Notes: a model not told the origin generated them from the sequence alone. 24,230 nucleotides of DNA from CAYUIS01 sp964444825 (GCA_964444825.1 CAYUIS010000076.1:1-24230); one strand, 5' to 3'. Numbered from the stretch's first letter, positions 12,948 through 21,954 are shown. Numbers and translations: made by a program.

Positions 12948-15722
12948 TTGCAGCACAGAAACCGGAGTTTGTTCGTTCTGTCGACCTGGTGCTTGCTGTT
13001 GATACTGGCCTGGGGCCTGTGGCTCTGGCGTCTTGACGCCAGCGACCTGACCTACGACGAATCCTGCACCTACTATATCGCTCACCGGCCCCTGGCAGAC
13101 ATGTTGAAGCACATCCAAGGGAGGACGTACGAGAACCCACCGCTCTACTACCTGCTCATCCACGGTTGGATGGCGCTGGCCGGTGCGAGCGAGTTCAGCC
13201 TCCGCCTGTTCTCCGTCAGCATCACCCTGATCAGCCTGGCGCTGATCGGGTGGTTGGCTCGCCTGGCGATAGACCGCTCCCCCAGCTCCGCCGGCCTCTT
13301 GCCCGCCGCACTATTCGCCATTGCACCGGGAGTCGCCTACTATGCCCGCGAGGCCAGGATGTACAGCCTGATGCTCGCCTGGACGATACTCTCCGCGGGC
13401 CTGTTTCTCCGGGACTGGCTTCCAGCGAGCGAGTGGCCCCGTCGTGCTGCGCTCGTCTATTTGCCGGCCGTTCACCTCCTGGCGCTCTCTACCCACTACT
13501 ATATGATTCTGCCCATCCTCGTACAACCCCTCGTCCTTCTCGTTACCCGGCGCTGGCGGCCCTTTCTGGCCTGGTGTGCGGCTCACGGATTCCTCGCCCT
13601 TTTCGCCCTGGCCTGGCTTCAGTTTGCCCCCGGCCTTCAGATGACGGCGAGTGGCTTCTGGCAACGTCTCGTCTTTGCCATACCGACCCGCATACAGGTG
13701 TTCCGCCTGCTGGGCAAGGTTCTCTTCAGCCCCGTGGTGGGCGTTCACTTTCGCCTCCTGTACGCACTGCTGGCGCTGGCCAGCGGAGGACTGTTCCTCG
13801 CCCTTTGGCGCCGTCGGGCAATCAGGATCTGGCTGATTCTCGCGTTGGCCGTGCCACTGGCGCTGGCCTACGTTCTGCCCCACAAGCCCCGACCACGCTA
13901 TGTGCTCTTTCTGATCCCCTTTTTAACCCTGGCGCTGGGTTATCTGTGCGTGACGCCTCTCTATCTCTTCAAAGACCGTCGGTTGGCCTGGGGCGTGACG
14001 CTTTGCCTGACGCTGTTGGGCATATGGCTGCTGACCGCCGGCGGATTGCACCAGACCATCACTTTCGACCGATCTCACTACGGTCACACCCTGGAGACGG
14101 TTCGAGCCCACGCTCTCCCCGGCGATGGTCTGCTCTTCTACGGACCGTGGCAGCAGATCCAGTTTGAATACTATGATCCGGGCGGTATGCCGCCGATCAC
14201 GCTTCTGCCGCCGCGGGCGCCACCCCGTCTGGACCCGGCCAAAGCTGAGCCGGTACTGGAGGAACTGCTGGCCCGGCACGACCGGCTATGGGTTCTTCCG
14301 GCCGCCGTGGACGACGTGGACCCCTCCCACTTTGCCGCCGCCTGGCTTCACACGCACGCCCACGCCGTATGGGAGACGGATGACCTGAGCCTCTATCTGC
14401 CGCCCCTTCCGTCCGACACTGCTGCGAGGCAACTGGACCTGGTTTTCGGTCAGATACTGCGCCTGGAACGGGTGGCCTACGAGTTGCAAGTTGTGCCGGC
14501 GGGCGAGCCGGTACGCTTTACGCTATACTGGAACCCACTGGAGCACCTGGCGCACGACATCTGGCTCACGCTTCGCCTGGTCGACCAGACAGGGTATGTA
14601 TGGAATGTGGTCTCCTCCAGCCCCGGCGGGTGGCTCTCTCCCCCTACAACCTGGCAGCCGGGACTCGTCGTCACCGGCTATGAGGGCCTGATGGTGCCGC
14701 AAGGTGCGCCGCCCGGGGAGTACACGGTGCGCCTGATGGCACACAACGGGACCGAGGGACCGCTATTGGTGGAAGGGGACAGAGAGGTAGACCTGTTGAA
14801 GGTCCAGGTTACCGAGCCGATCCACGTCGTGGTCACTCATCCCCACACGACAGCCTTCTGCTCGCCAGATGGGGCGACTTGCGTGATGCTGGCCGGGTAC
14901 GAGCCGGGCGGCCTTTGCTTTCAGCAGGGATACCCGGTTCCATTTGACACTCACTGGCTTTCCCCCTCATACTCCCTGCCCGAACTCGAGCTCCGGCTGC
15001 GGCTCGTACACAGTCCCTGGCCGACTCTGCTGGGATTCCCGGCCACGCCCTTGCTCACCCGCACGCTGTCGCTGGCCCCCACTTATCCAACCTCTCTATG
15101 GTCACCGGGACGCCTGGTCACGCTGCCAACGGTGCTGACGATTCCCCCGGACGCGCCGACCGGTCAGACTGAGATCACGCTGGAGGTGCTAGAGCCAGAC
15201 GGCGCCCCCTGGCTGACGGCCGAGGGAGCCTCAACCTATTCTTTGTTCAACATCACGGTTGACCAACGGCCCGCGCGGCAGCGACTGCCCGCCGGGCTGA
15301 CACCGATTCAGGTCAACTTTGGTGACGAGGTGGGACTGCGCGGATACTGCGTTGAGGGAGATCCTCGTCCCGGCGGCCAACTTACGCTCACCTACGTCTG
15401 GTACGCCAGGACACAGCCGACGGCCATCTATGCTGTCTTTAACCATCTGGTGAGCGCCGACGGTGCGTTGGTGGCGCAGGCCGACGGCTGGCCCCAGGAG
15501 GGACGCATGCTCACGGTTCAGTGGCAGGTGGATGACTATATCGAGGACAGCTACACTCTGGCAATCCCACCCGACGCGCCGGTCGGCCCGTACAGGCTCA
15601 CCATGGGCCTCTACGATGCAGCGACGAATGAGCGCCTGCCTGCCAACCAGGATAGACAGCGTCTGCATAAAGACCAGCTAACGATTCCTCTGCCTGGTCG
15701 GTGGGAGGATGACGGCAAGTGA
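12948..15722 (+). CDS. second GT39-type membrane glycosyltransferase with multiple extracellular beta domains
   Basis: 924 residues starting at TTG 12948, with GGAGA 7 nt upstream; no earlier ATG exists in frame and the upstream gene stops at 12944, so the pair is translationally linked. The catalytic half (1-366) has a first TM at about 8-27, YDESCTYY (acidic pair 37-38), YENPPLYYLLIHGW (61-74), SLRLFSV and YYAREARMYSLML, the signature of uncharacterised GT39-like 'YAREARMY' membrane proteins. TM segments continue to about 366. The rest (about 490-924) is non-membrane and holds at least three beta-sandwich modules, for example EPVRFTLYWNPL, PPGEYTVRLMAHN and PVGPYRLTMGLYD. These modules are much longer than in the preceding gene. 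Function: polyprenyl-phosphate-sugar-dependent glycosylation at the cell surface; acceptors could be the exoproteins encoded downstream, which is inference. Confidence 0.88.
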   Translation: MQHRNRSLFVLSTWCLLLILAWGLWLWRLDASDLTYDESCTYYIAHRPLADMLKHIQGRTYENPPLYYLLIHGWMALAGASEFSLRLFSVSITLISLALIGWLARLAIDRSPSSAGLLPAALFAIAPGVAYYAREARMYSLMLAWTILSAGLFLRDWLPASEWPRRAALVYLPAVHLLALSTHYYMILPILVQPLVLLVTRRWRPFLAWCAAHGFLALFALAWLQFAPGLQMTASGFWQRLVFAIPTRIQVFRLLGKVLFSPVVGVHFRLLYALLALASGGLFLALWRRRAIRIWLILALAVPLALAYVLPHKPRPRYVLFLIPFLTLALGYLCVTPLYLFKDRRLAWGVTLCLTLLGIWLLTAGGLHQTITFDRSHYGHTLETVRAHALPGDGLLFYGPWQQIQFEYYDPGGMPPITLLPPRAPPRLDPAKAEPVLEELLARHDRLWVLPAAVDDVDPSHFAAAWLHTHAHAVWETDDLSLYLPPLPSDTAARQLDLVFGQILRLERVAYELQVVPAGEPVRFTLYWNPLEHLAHDIWLTLRLVDQTGYVWNVVSSSPGGWLSPPTTWQPGLVVTGYEGLMVPQGAPPGEYTVRLMAHNGTEGPLLVEGDREVDLLKVQVTEPIHVVVTHPHTTAFCSPDGATCVMLAGYEPGGLCFQQGYPVPFDTHWLSPSYSLPELELRLRLVHSPWPTLLGFPATPLLTRTLSLAPTYPTSLWSPGRLVTLPTVLTIPPDAPTGQTEITLEVLEPDGAPWLTAEGASTYSLFNITVDQRPARQRLPAGLTPIQVNFGDEVGLRGYCVEGDPRPGGQLTLTYVWYARTQPTAIYAVFNHLVSADGALVAQADGWPQEGRMLTVQWQVDDYIEDSYTLAIPPDAPVGPYRLTMGLYDAATNERLPANQDRQRLHKDQLTIPLPGRWEDDGK

Positions 15723-15744
15723 ACCCGGTCGAGTGAAAAGCGCC

Positions 15745-15774
15745 GCCCCTCTGCACAAACAGGAGAGCGGTATC
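15745..15774. repeat. intergenic block shared with 10769-10798 (copy 2)
   Basis: 27 of 30 bases match copy 1. In this copy the AAGCGCCGCC lead-in is fused directly to CCTCTGCAC, whereas copy 1 has about 21 extra bases between them. It lies in the 15723-15874 gap, followed by the promoter at 15803. Confidence 0.6.
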
Positions 15775-15802
15775 AAGGCAATGCTTCCCACTGGACCTAC
15801 TT

Positions 15803-15832
15803 ACAGACAAATGCCGCCTTTTGTGATAGAAT
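15803..15832 (+). promoter_or_regulatory. predicted promoter of the beta-helix exoprotein gene
   Basis: ACAGACAA (15803-15810), exactly 16 bp, TAGAAT (15827-15832) with TGA directly before it (extended -10). Using CAGACA as the -35 hexamer gives a 17-bp spacer. The leader would be about 55 nt to ATG 15893. Confidence 0.55.
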
Positions 15833-15892
15833 GATGTGAGGGGGAAAGTAGTGATCTGAGGTCAGCAATCAGGGATGATGGAAGGCGAGGAA

Positions 15893-18800
15893 ATGCACAG
15901 GAGGCCAGATAGGGGTCGCCGGCCTGCTGGAATCAGTATAGGCGTAGCGATAGGAATTACCGCGGTCCTGGCGCTGCTGCGGCTGCTGAGTACCGGGGGG
16001 GGGACGGCTACCGCCGCGCCAGCGTGCCGGCCCTTACAAGGTGACGTCTTTACCGTGTGCCTGGTCGGTGGGTGTGATTACACGAATGTGCAGGACGCCG
16101 TGGACGCAGCGAGCGAAGGGGACGTGATCAAAGTAGCAGAGGGCGTCTACACCGGCGTTCAGAGCCGTCCGGCCCCGCCCGATTACGCCCACCCACCAGC
16201 CAGCGGGTTGATCACCCAGGTGGTCTATATAAGCAAGAGTGTGACGATCCGGGGCGGTTACACGACGACGGACGGCTTTGCCGAGCCGCCGGACCCGGAG
16301 GCACATCCGACGACGCTGGACGCGCAGGGAAAGGGGCGCGTGATGTGTGTCACAGGTCCTTCGGCAAGCTCAGGACAAGCTAACAGTCCCACCGTCGAGG
16401 GGCTGCGCATCACAGGCGGGGATGCGGATGGCCTGCGGGGCAGTCCCACTAGTGTCAATTATGATGCTGGCGGCGGAGTGTACGTGATCAGCGCAACAGC
16501 CACTTTCAGCGGAAGCCGGGTATTTGGCAACCACGCCGACGATGAAGGAGGAGGGCTATACCTATATGAAAGTGACGTGGCCCTCACGGACAACGCTGTC
16601 CTGGACAACAGTGGTAGGTACGGCTCAGGGTTGTCCCTGAGATACAGCGACGCCACGTTGACTGGCAATAGCATCACCTCCAATGATGATGATGCAGGTG
16701 TGTATCTTTGGCACAGCAATGCCGTACTGGATGGCAATACCATCGCTTTCAACAAGGATGGGGTGTGGCTGTGGGACAGCAAGGCCACGCTGAGTGACAA
16801 CACCATCGCTGCCAACACCGATACTGGGGTGTGGCTGGATGGCAGCGTCCTCACACTCACCAGCAACAGCTTTCTCAGCCACACCAATGGCTACGGCGGC
16901 GGCTTGTATGCCTCAACCGAGAATCCCAGCACACTCACGGCTATTTCCAACACGTTCAGGGCCAATTCCGCCTGGCAAGGTGCGGGGCTGTGGCTAGGCG
17001 ATGCAAGCGCCACGTTGATCAACAATGTCTTTGTCGCAAACACTGCCGATGACGAAGGAGGCGGGCTCCATGCCGGATATGGTGGGCCCGTCACGCTCAT
17101 CGGCAACACCTTCATCTCGAACAGCGCAGGCCTCGGCGGCGGGGCGTGTCTGTGGGACAACGACGCCACGCTCATCTCCAATACCTTCCGAGCCAACACG
17201 GCTACGATGACTGGTGGCGGCCTGTTCCATCACTTTGGCGGCACAGAGGCCACGCTCATCTCCAACACCTTCATTGCCAACACCGCAGCAGACGACGGAG
17301 GGGGTGCATACCTGTACGGTGACGTCGCTTCCCTCAGTGGCAACGCCTTCATTGCAAACACCTCCAGGGATTACGGCGGCGGCGGAGCTACCATCAAAGC
17401 CGACATCGCCACACTCAAACGTAATACATTTATCTCCAACTCCGCTACAAGCGACCGTGGGTATGGTGATGGCGGAGGACTCTGGCTGCGAGCTGACTAC
17501 AGCGGCACACTCAGCGACAACAGGTTTGTGTCCAACGCCGCCAGTGACGACGGCGGAGGGATTCACGTGTATAACAGCGACAATGTCGAACTGGTCAACA
17601 ACCTGGTCGCGAACAATCAGGCAGGCAGAGAGGGCAGCGGAGTGCACGTCGAGGATTCCACGATCCGGCTGCTTCACACCACCATCGCTCGCAACGGCCC
17701 GGTCGGGCCAGCCGCACGCGACGACGGCGATGGCAGCGGGATCCACCTCTCCGACGGCAGCACCGCTGTGCTGACCAACACGATCCTGGTAAGCCACACC
17801 GTGGGCATCACCGTGGCTGCGGGCAGCACCGCTAGGCTGGGGGCCACCCTCTGGGGTACCGGACCCTGGGCCAACAGCACCGATTGGGCAGGCGCGGGCA
17901 CAATTCTCACCGGCACAGTCCACCTGTGGGGCGACCCGGCCTTTATCGACCCGGACGCGGGGGACTATCACATCGGTCCCGCCAGCGCGGCAGTGGACGC
18001 GGGGGTGGACGCGGGCGTAAGCCACGACATCGACGACGACGACCGCCCCTTTGATGGCGACCGGGACGGGAGTGCCGAGTTTGACGTAGGCGCCGACGAA
18101 CTGACCCCCCATTTAACCATCAGCAAGCTCGCCACTCCCGATCCCGTGGCTCCCGGCGCCTCGCTGACCTACACCATCCGCATCACCAACACCGGTCACC
18201 TGACGCTCACCGCAACTGTTACCGACACGCTGCCAATCCACATCCTGCCGGGGCAGACGGCCGGCGGAACGGCGATCCTGCCCGGCGGGCCTATTGCGTG
18301 GACACCGGTCACCATCGCACCCCACAGAGTCTGGACAGAGACAGTTGTCGTCACTGTGGACGTGGGCTATGCTGGACCGCTGACCAACGTGGTCGAGGTG
18401 ACGACGGAACAAGGGATAACTGGCATAACGAGCGTCACCGTCAACGTGCCACCCTCCGCTCCATCGCTGATCAGTCCACAAGACGGAGCAATCATCAGCG
18501 ATACCACGCCCACGCTTATCTGGGGAGCCAGCCCTGGCGCTGTTGGCTACCTGCTCAGCTTTGAGGGCGTGATCAGCGACGTGGGCGACGTCACCGAGTT
18601 TACCACCGGCGTCCTGACTGACGGCGCCTACACCTGGACTGTCGCTGCCTACGATGCGCTACACCACGCTAGCGGCTATGCTGCCGCCTGGTCCTTCACC
18701 GTGGACGCCACTGTGCCGCACGTAACAGAGGTCAGCCCGGTCGATGGAGCGACCGGCGTCCCGCGCAATGCCCCCATTGTGGCGGGCTTCAGCGAGGCGA

Positions 18801-20101
18801 TGGACACTGCCGGGGTCAGCTACCTCATCACTCCCACCGTCGCCGGATTGGCCGAGACCTGGCAGGACGATGATAGCCGCCTGAACCTGACTCACGATGA
18901 GCTGACCGCCGATACGCACTACACCATCACCATTAGCAGCGGGAGCGACCTGGTTGGCAACCCACTGGGCGATGTGCCCTATACCTGGGCCTTTACCACC
19001 AGCGTCGTCTCCGCACCGGAAGCCAATCTCTCGCTGGACAAGGATCGCATCGGCACAGGGGACATAATCGCCGGGGAACGCATTACCTACACCCTCACCG
19101 TCACCAATGCTGGGCCGACAGCGCCCGTCACTGCCACCGTCGTGGATGACTTTAGTGATGCGGTTGCCCTGGCAGGCATCAGCGGTGAGGGATGTGTATG
19201 GACGCCTGGCGAGACCGGCGTCACCTGCACAGTGCTTGACGTGGTTACCGGCACGCCATCCGTCGTGACCCTGGTCGTCACGACCAGCAGGTCCTACAGC
19301 GGCGTGTTGAGCAACGCCGCTACCGTGTCACCTGCCGGCGGTGTGGTAGACCCGACCCCGGACAACGACAGCTCAGGGCCGGTGACCGTCACCATCATGA
19401 CCCACGTCGCCAACCAGCGGCCAGTAGCACACGCCGGAGCTGACCAGGTGGTGGAAGTCAGCACGACGGTGATACTCGACGGCAGTGACAGCTACGACCC
19501 TGACGGGCACACGCCACTCACCTACGGCTGGAGGCAGACCGGCGGCACCCCACCAGTGCTCCTGAGCAGCACCACCATCAGCCAGCCTACCTTCACCGCG
19601 CCTGGCACACCTGCCATCCTGACCTTCACCTTGACCGTAACCGACTCCTATGGCCTGCCCGCCCTGGCACCGGACCAGGCTATCGTCACCGTCACTCAGC
19701 CTGACATCCGCATCTACCTACCGTTAGTGATGCGAGATTCCTGTAGGGAGGTGTTAAGGCACTATGCACCATCTGGAGTCTCCCGTGCCCGCGCCGTTTC
19801 ACCAGTCAAGCCCACTGCCCGTGCAAGCCGCCCCGATTCCGCCCGACCTGACCCAGTTGGCACAGCAAGTGACACTGTGCCTCCAGGACGAGGATTCAGG
19901 TTGCAGATCACCACTCTTCGACAGGCTATCACAAGTCCCTGTAACTCGACGCTACCGACCTGGCCTGCAATGGTCGTGGCGACGGTGTTTTGCTCGACCA
20001 GGTCAAGGCGGTGTCTGCGGCAGACCATCCCGTCACCCCTTGTCTGCCCCCTGCTGCTCCCTACACGAGGATGTCTAGATTTCCCTTCACGCAGTGTTTA
20101 G
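15893..20101 (+). CDS. large exported beta-helix/DUF11/Ig-like/PKD protein with YLPL tag and aberrant C-terminus
   Basis: 1402 residues from ATG 15893, chosen because GGAAGGCGAGG precedes it; ATGs at 15875 and 15878 are in frame but poorly placed. A basic N-terminus and hydrophobic segment (GISIGVAIGITAVLALL) act as signal or anchor. Domains by position: right-handed beta-helix with PMP/NosD-like repeats (GGGL, NTFxxN) at nt 16050-18080; DUF11 at 18112-18448; Fn3/Ig-like at 18450-18713; SbsA/Big_5 Ig-like (VTEVSPVDGATGVPRN) at 18715-19010; second DUF11 at 19015-19400; PKD-like (RPVAHAGADQVV) at 19410-19700; then DIRIYLPLVMRD at 19700-19738. The frame then reads about 120 further residues of low-complexity sequence unlike any exoprotein, inside an inserted element, so the native stop is probably lost. 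A dispersed repeat also adds PSASSGQA in frame at 16355-16380. Likely role: surface adhesion or polysaccharide binding. Confidence 0.85.
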   Translation: MHRRPDRGRRPAGISIGVAIGITAVLALLRLLSTGGGTATAAPACRPLQGDVFTVCLVGGCDYTNVQDAVDAASEGDVIKVAEGVYTGVQSRPAPPDYAHPPASGLITQVVYISKSVTIRGGYTTTDGFAEPPDPEAHPTTLDAQGKGRVMCVTGPSASSGQANSPTVEGLRITGGDADGLRGSPTSVNYDAGGGVYVISATATFSGSRVFGNHADDEGGGLYLYESDVALTDNAVLDNSGRYGSGLSLRYSDATLTGNSITSNDDDAGVYLWHSNAVLDGNTIAFNKDGVWLWDSKATLSDNTIAANTDTGVWLDGSVLTLTSNSFLSHTNGYGGGLYASTENPSTLTAISNTFRANSAWQGAGLWLGDASATLINNVFVANTADDEGGGLHAGYGGPVTLIGNTFISNSAGLGGGACLWDNDATLISNTFRANTATMTGGGLFHHFGGTEATLISNTFIANTAADDGGGAYLYGDVASLSGNAFIANTSRDYGGGGATIKADIATLKRNTFISNSATSDRGYGDGGGLWLRADYSGTLSDNRFVSNAASDDGGGIHVYNSDNVELVNNLVANNQAGREGSGVHVEDSTIRLLHTTIARNGPVGPAARDDGDGSGIHLSDGSTAVLTNTILVSHTVGITVAAGSTARLGATLWGTGPWANSTDWAGAGTILTGTVHLWGDPAFIDPDAGDYHIGPASAAVDAGVDAGVSHDIDDDDRPFDGDRDGSAEFDVGADELTPHLTISKLATPDPVAPGASLTYTIRITNTGHLTLTATVTDTLPIHILPGQTAGGTAILPGGPIAWTPVTIAPHRVWTETVVVTVDVGYAGPLTNVVEVTTEQGITGITSVTVNVPPSAPSLISPQDGAIISDTTPTLIWGASPGAVGYLLSFEGVISDVGDVTEFTTGVLTDGAYTWTVAAYDALHHASGYAAAWSFTVDATVPHVTEVSPVDGATGVPRNAPIVAGFSEAMDTAGVSYLITPTVAGLAETWQDDDSRLNLTHDELTADTHYTITISSGSDLVGNPLGDVPYTWAFTTSVVSAPEANLSLDKDRIGTGDIIAGERITYTLTVTNAGPTAPVTATVVDDFSDAVALAGISGEGCVWTPGETGVTCTVLDVVTGTPSVVTLVVTTSRSYSGVLSNAATVSPAGGVVDPTPDNDSSGPVTVTIMTHVANQRPVAHAGADQVVEVSTTVILDGSDSYDPDGHTPLTYGWRQTGGTPPVLLSSTTISQPTFTAPGTPAILTFTLTVTDSYGLPALAPDQAIVTVTQPDIRIYLPLVMRDSCREVLRHYAPSGVSRARAVSPVKPTARASRPDSARPDPVGTASDTVPPGRGFRLQITTLRQAITSPCNSTLPTWPAMVVATVFCSTRSRRCLRQTIPSPLVCPLLLPTRGCLDFPSRSV
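16355..16380. repeat. dispersed repeat inserted in frame in the beta-helix gene
   Basis: GGTCCTTCGGCAAGCTCAGG followed by ACAAGC matches the repeat family at 1352-1378. It is translated as part of PSASSGQA between the beta-helix strands and does not break the frame. Confidence 0.6.
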
Positions 20102-20205
20102 ATTTCCCTACACGGCATGTCTAGATCTCCCTACACGGCATGTCTAGATCTCCCTACAAAAAACTGTCAAGAACTCCCTACAAAAAGAGTCTAACTCCCC
20201 TGACA
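19742..20205. mobile_element. probable non-autonomous insertion element or IS remnant
   Basis: The left boundary TGTAGGGAGGTGTTAAG (19742) begins directly after the codons for YLPLVMRDS. The right side holds about six direct copies of CTCCCTACA-containing units (20057-20205), which are in inverted orientation to the left TGTAGGGAG. Read from the right end, the minus strand also begins TGT (TGTCAGGGGAG). Multiple short repeats at one end recall IS21- or Tn7-like ends, but no transposase is present: the ~300 bp between the ends has only a small open frame (19764-20078) that I cannot assign. No target duplication is visible. This stretch is otherwise non-coding apart from the read-through tail of the preceding gene. 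Confidence 0.5.
20057..20205. repeat. tandem direct repeats, unit about 23 bp
   Basis: Units begin at CTCCCTACACGAGG (20057), TTCCCTTCACG, TTCCCTACACGGC, CTCCCTACACGGC, CTCCCTACAAAAAACTG, CTCCCTACAAAAAGAG and end in CTCCCCTGACA. Each unit carries (C/T)TCCCTACA and most carry TGTCTAGAT; two TGTCTAGATCTCCCTACA copies are almost identical. Unit lengths are 24, 23, 23, 23, 24 and 21. Divergence rises toward the right end. Confidence 0.8.
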
Positions 20206-20232
20206 GACAAGCGGGTGGTTTTCTGCTATAAT
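20203..20232 (+). promoter_or_regulatory. predicted promoter of the first propeller gene
   Basis: ACAGACAA (20203-20210), exactly 16 bp, TATAAT (20227-20232) with TGC directly before it (extended -10, perfect hexamer). It abuts the end of the tandem repeats. The leader would be about 170 nt before ATG 20410. Confidence 0.65.
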
Positions 20233-20368
20233 TCTATATGGCGTCATCCGCGACAACGTCAGGGATCGGTGTTGGGGCAGGGATCACAAGACGTCCCCCC
20301 CAAAACAATCGAAGAGCACGCTGCGATACGGCTGCGACCGATGGAGGCAAGACCTGCGTTACGTCAGC

Positions 20369-20384
20369 GGGGGATCAGTCCCCC
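20369..20384 (+). promoter_or_regulatory. leader hairpin upstream of the propeller gene
   Basis: GGGGGA (20369-20374), TCAG loop, TCCCCC (20379-20384). It ends 25 nt before ATG 20410. The rest of the leader 20233-20368 shows no other feature I can name. Confidence 0.5.
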
Positions 20385-20409
20385 CTCCGAAGTGAAAAGG
20401 AGCAAAAAG

Positions 20410-21954
20410 ATGAAACTCGTCAAAGTCTGTATCGTTCTGTCCGCCTCAGCGCTGATTGTGGTGAGTGTTTGGCTGATCGGACTTCGCCCTATTCGGGCGG
20501 AGTCCTCTGTGGCTGAGCCGCGCTTGGCTGCAGCGACACAGTTCCCATTTGGCGACTGGCAGATTGAGACGGTGGACAGTGCAGGACTCGTGGGGGAGTA
20601 TGCTTCACTTGCAGTGGATGGTACAGGCCGCCCACATATCAGCTATTTGTACGGGGGCACGTGTGATCACCCTTCCTGCGCAGTCATTGACCTGCGATAT
20701 GCGTGGCACGACGGGACGAGCTGGCATACGCAGACAGTGCAGAGTGAGGGTCGAGTTGGAATAGGCACGTCGCTGGCTCTCGATGCGTCAGGGCATCCCC
20801 ACATCGCGTACTGCTACCAGCCCGACGGTGTTTCCAGATGCAAGGAACTCCGATATGCGTGGCACGACGGCTCACAGTGGAGATTCCAGATCGTCGACAG
20901 CGACTGGGCGGGCTTGAACCCTTCGCTTGCTCTGGACAGCGAGGGCTATGCACACATTAGCTACTATGCCGAGTTCGCTCACGCGTTGAGGTATGCAGGG
21001 CAGGACGCGTCCGGGTGGCATATCGAGTTCATTGTGATGTTCCCCGAGGGAAAACGGGGACCCTTAGCTGTGGATAAATCGGGCCATCCTCACATCGCCT
21101 ACGGCGACGGCTACCCAACGGTTCTCAAGCACGTCTGGCGCGATGACGCGGGTTGGCACACTGAGCCGGTAGACATTCCCGGAGGGAGCTATGAAATAAA
21201 CGCGTCACTGGCTATAGACGGATCGGACCAACCCCGCATTAGCTATATCGGGTCTTCTGGGCTCAGATACGCCTGGCGCGATGGTGGAAATTGGCATACG
21301 GAAGCCGTAGGACCCGGCATTTTATGTTCCTCACTGGCCGTGGACCAGTCAGGTCGACCTCATATTGCGTTCCACTATTACAAGCTGAACTACGCGTGGC
21401 ACGATGGAGTGAGCTGGCAGGTCGACACTGTGGACCTGAATTGGTCGACCAGAGACTGGATCTCCCTAGGATTGGATGCGTCGGGGAAGGCCCACATTGG
21501 GTACTATGTCGGGGCAGATAGATCGGATCTGAGGTATGCCTATTTCCGCCCTTTGAGTTTCCACAAGCAAGCAACGCCGAGCAAAGATCTGCTGAACAAC
21601 GACCTGCTCACTTACACGCTGACCTTGGCAGGTCCTACAGGCATGAACCTTGCCCTTCGAGACAGCCTGCCGTCTGGCGTGCAATATGTGACAAACACCA
21701 TCACAAGCACCCTCGTACCGCCGGCAATCTACGAGCCAGAGAGCAAGTCTGTGACCTGGGTCGGAGACCTGCCTTCGGACCTTGTGCACATTCGTTTCCA
21801 GGCAACACCTGGCATCACCCGTACGGGGTCGCTGTCCCTGATTCGACCCATCGTCAACACTGCCTGGCTGACCGATACGAAGCGCGGAACTAGCGTCTCG
21901 GCCTCCGCCATCGTCAACGGCTGGCGCGTTTATTTGCCGCTTGCTCTGAGATGA
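20410..21954 (+). CDS. exported seven-repeat propeller-like protein with DUF11-like domain and YLPL tag
   Basis: 514 residues; ATG 20410 has AAAGGAG 7 nt upstream, so the open frame extending back to 20140 is not coding. Signal peptide: MKLVKVCIVLSASALIVV with cleavage after IRA. Seven repeats of about 40-50 residues follow, each with SLA(L/V)DxxGxPHI(S/A)Y and L(R/K)YAWxDGxxWHxxxVD; seven units suit a seven-bladed beta-propeller. After it comes a DUF11-like domain (LSFHKQATPSKDL, NNDLLTYTLTL, LRDSLPSGVQYVT) and the C-terminal tag GWRVYLPLALR, immediately followed by stop. The architecture is the same as in the next gene, 80 bp downstream. Propellers of this kind usually bind ligands or partners; no catalytic motif is seen. 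Location is extracellular or cell-surface. Confidence 0.9.
   Translation: MKLVKVCIVLSASALIVVSVWLIGLRPIRAESSVAEPRLAAATQFPFGDWQIETVDSAGLVGEYASLAVDGTGRPHISYLYGGTCDHPSCAVIDLRYAWHDGTSWHTQTVQSEGRVGIGTSLALDASGHPHIAYCYQPDGVSRCKELRYAWHDGSQWRFQIVDSDWAGLNPSLALDSEGYAHISYYAEFAHALRYAGQDASGWHIEFIVMFPEGKRGPLAVDKSGHPHIAYGDGYPTVLKHVWRDDAGWHTEPVDIPGGSYEINASLAIDGSDQPRISYIGSSGLRYAWRDGGNWHTEAVGPGILCSSLAVDQSGRPHIAFHYYKLNYAWHDGVSWQVDTVDLNWSTRDWISLGLDASGKAHIGYYVGADRSDLRYAYFRPLSFHKQATPSKDLLNNDLLTYTLTLAGPTGMNLALRDSLPSGVQYVTNTITSTLVPPAIYEPESKSVTWVGDLPSDLVHIRFQATPGITRTGSLSLIRPIVNTAWLTDTKRGTSVSASAIVNGWRVYLPLALR

Noticed and set aside
19764..20078. 104-codon frame inside the element as a transposase
   Set aside because: No DDE, HTH or other transposase motif could be seen, and no ribosome site; left unassigned.
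20057..20205. CRISPR array
   Set aside because: The repeats are contiguous 23-bp tandem units without unique spacers, and no cas genes are nearby.
20140..20409. N-terminal extension of the first propeller gene to 20140
   Set aside because: It covers tandem repeats and a promoter; the signal peptide begins at ATG 20410 with AAAGGAG.
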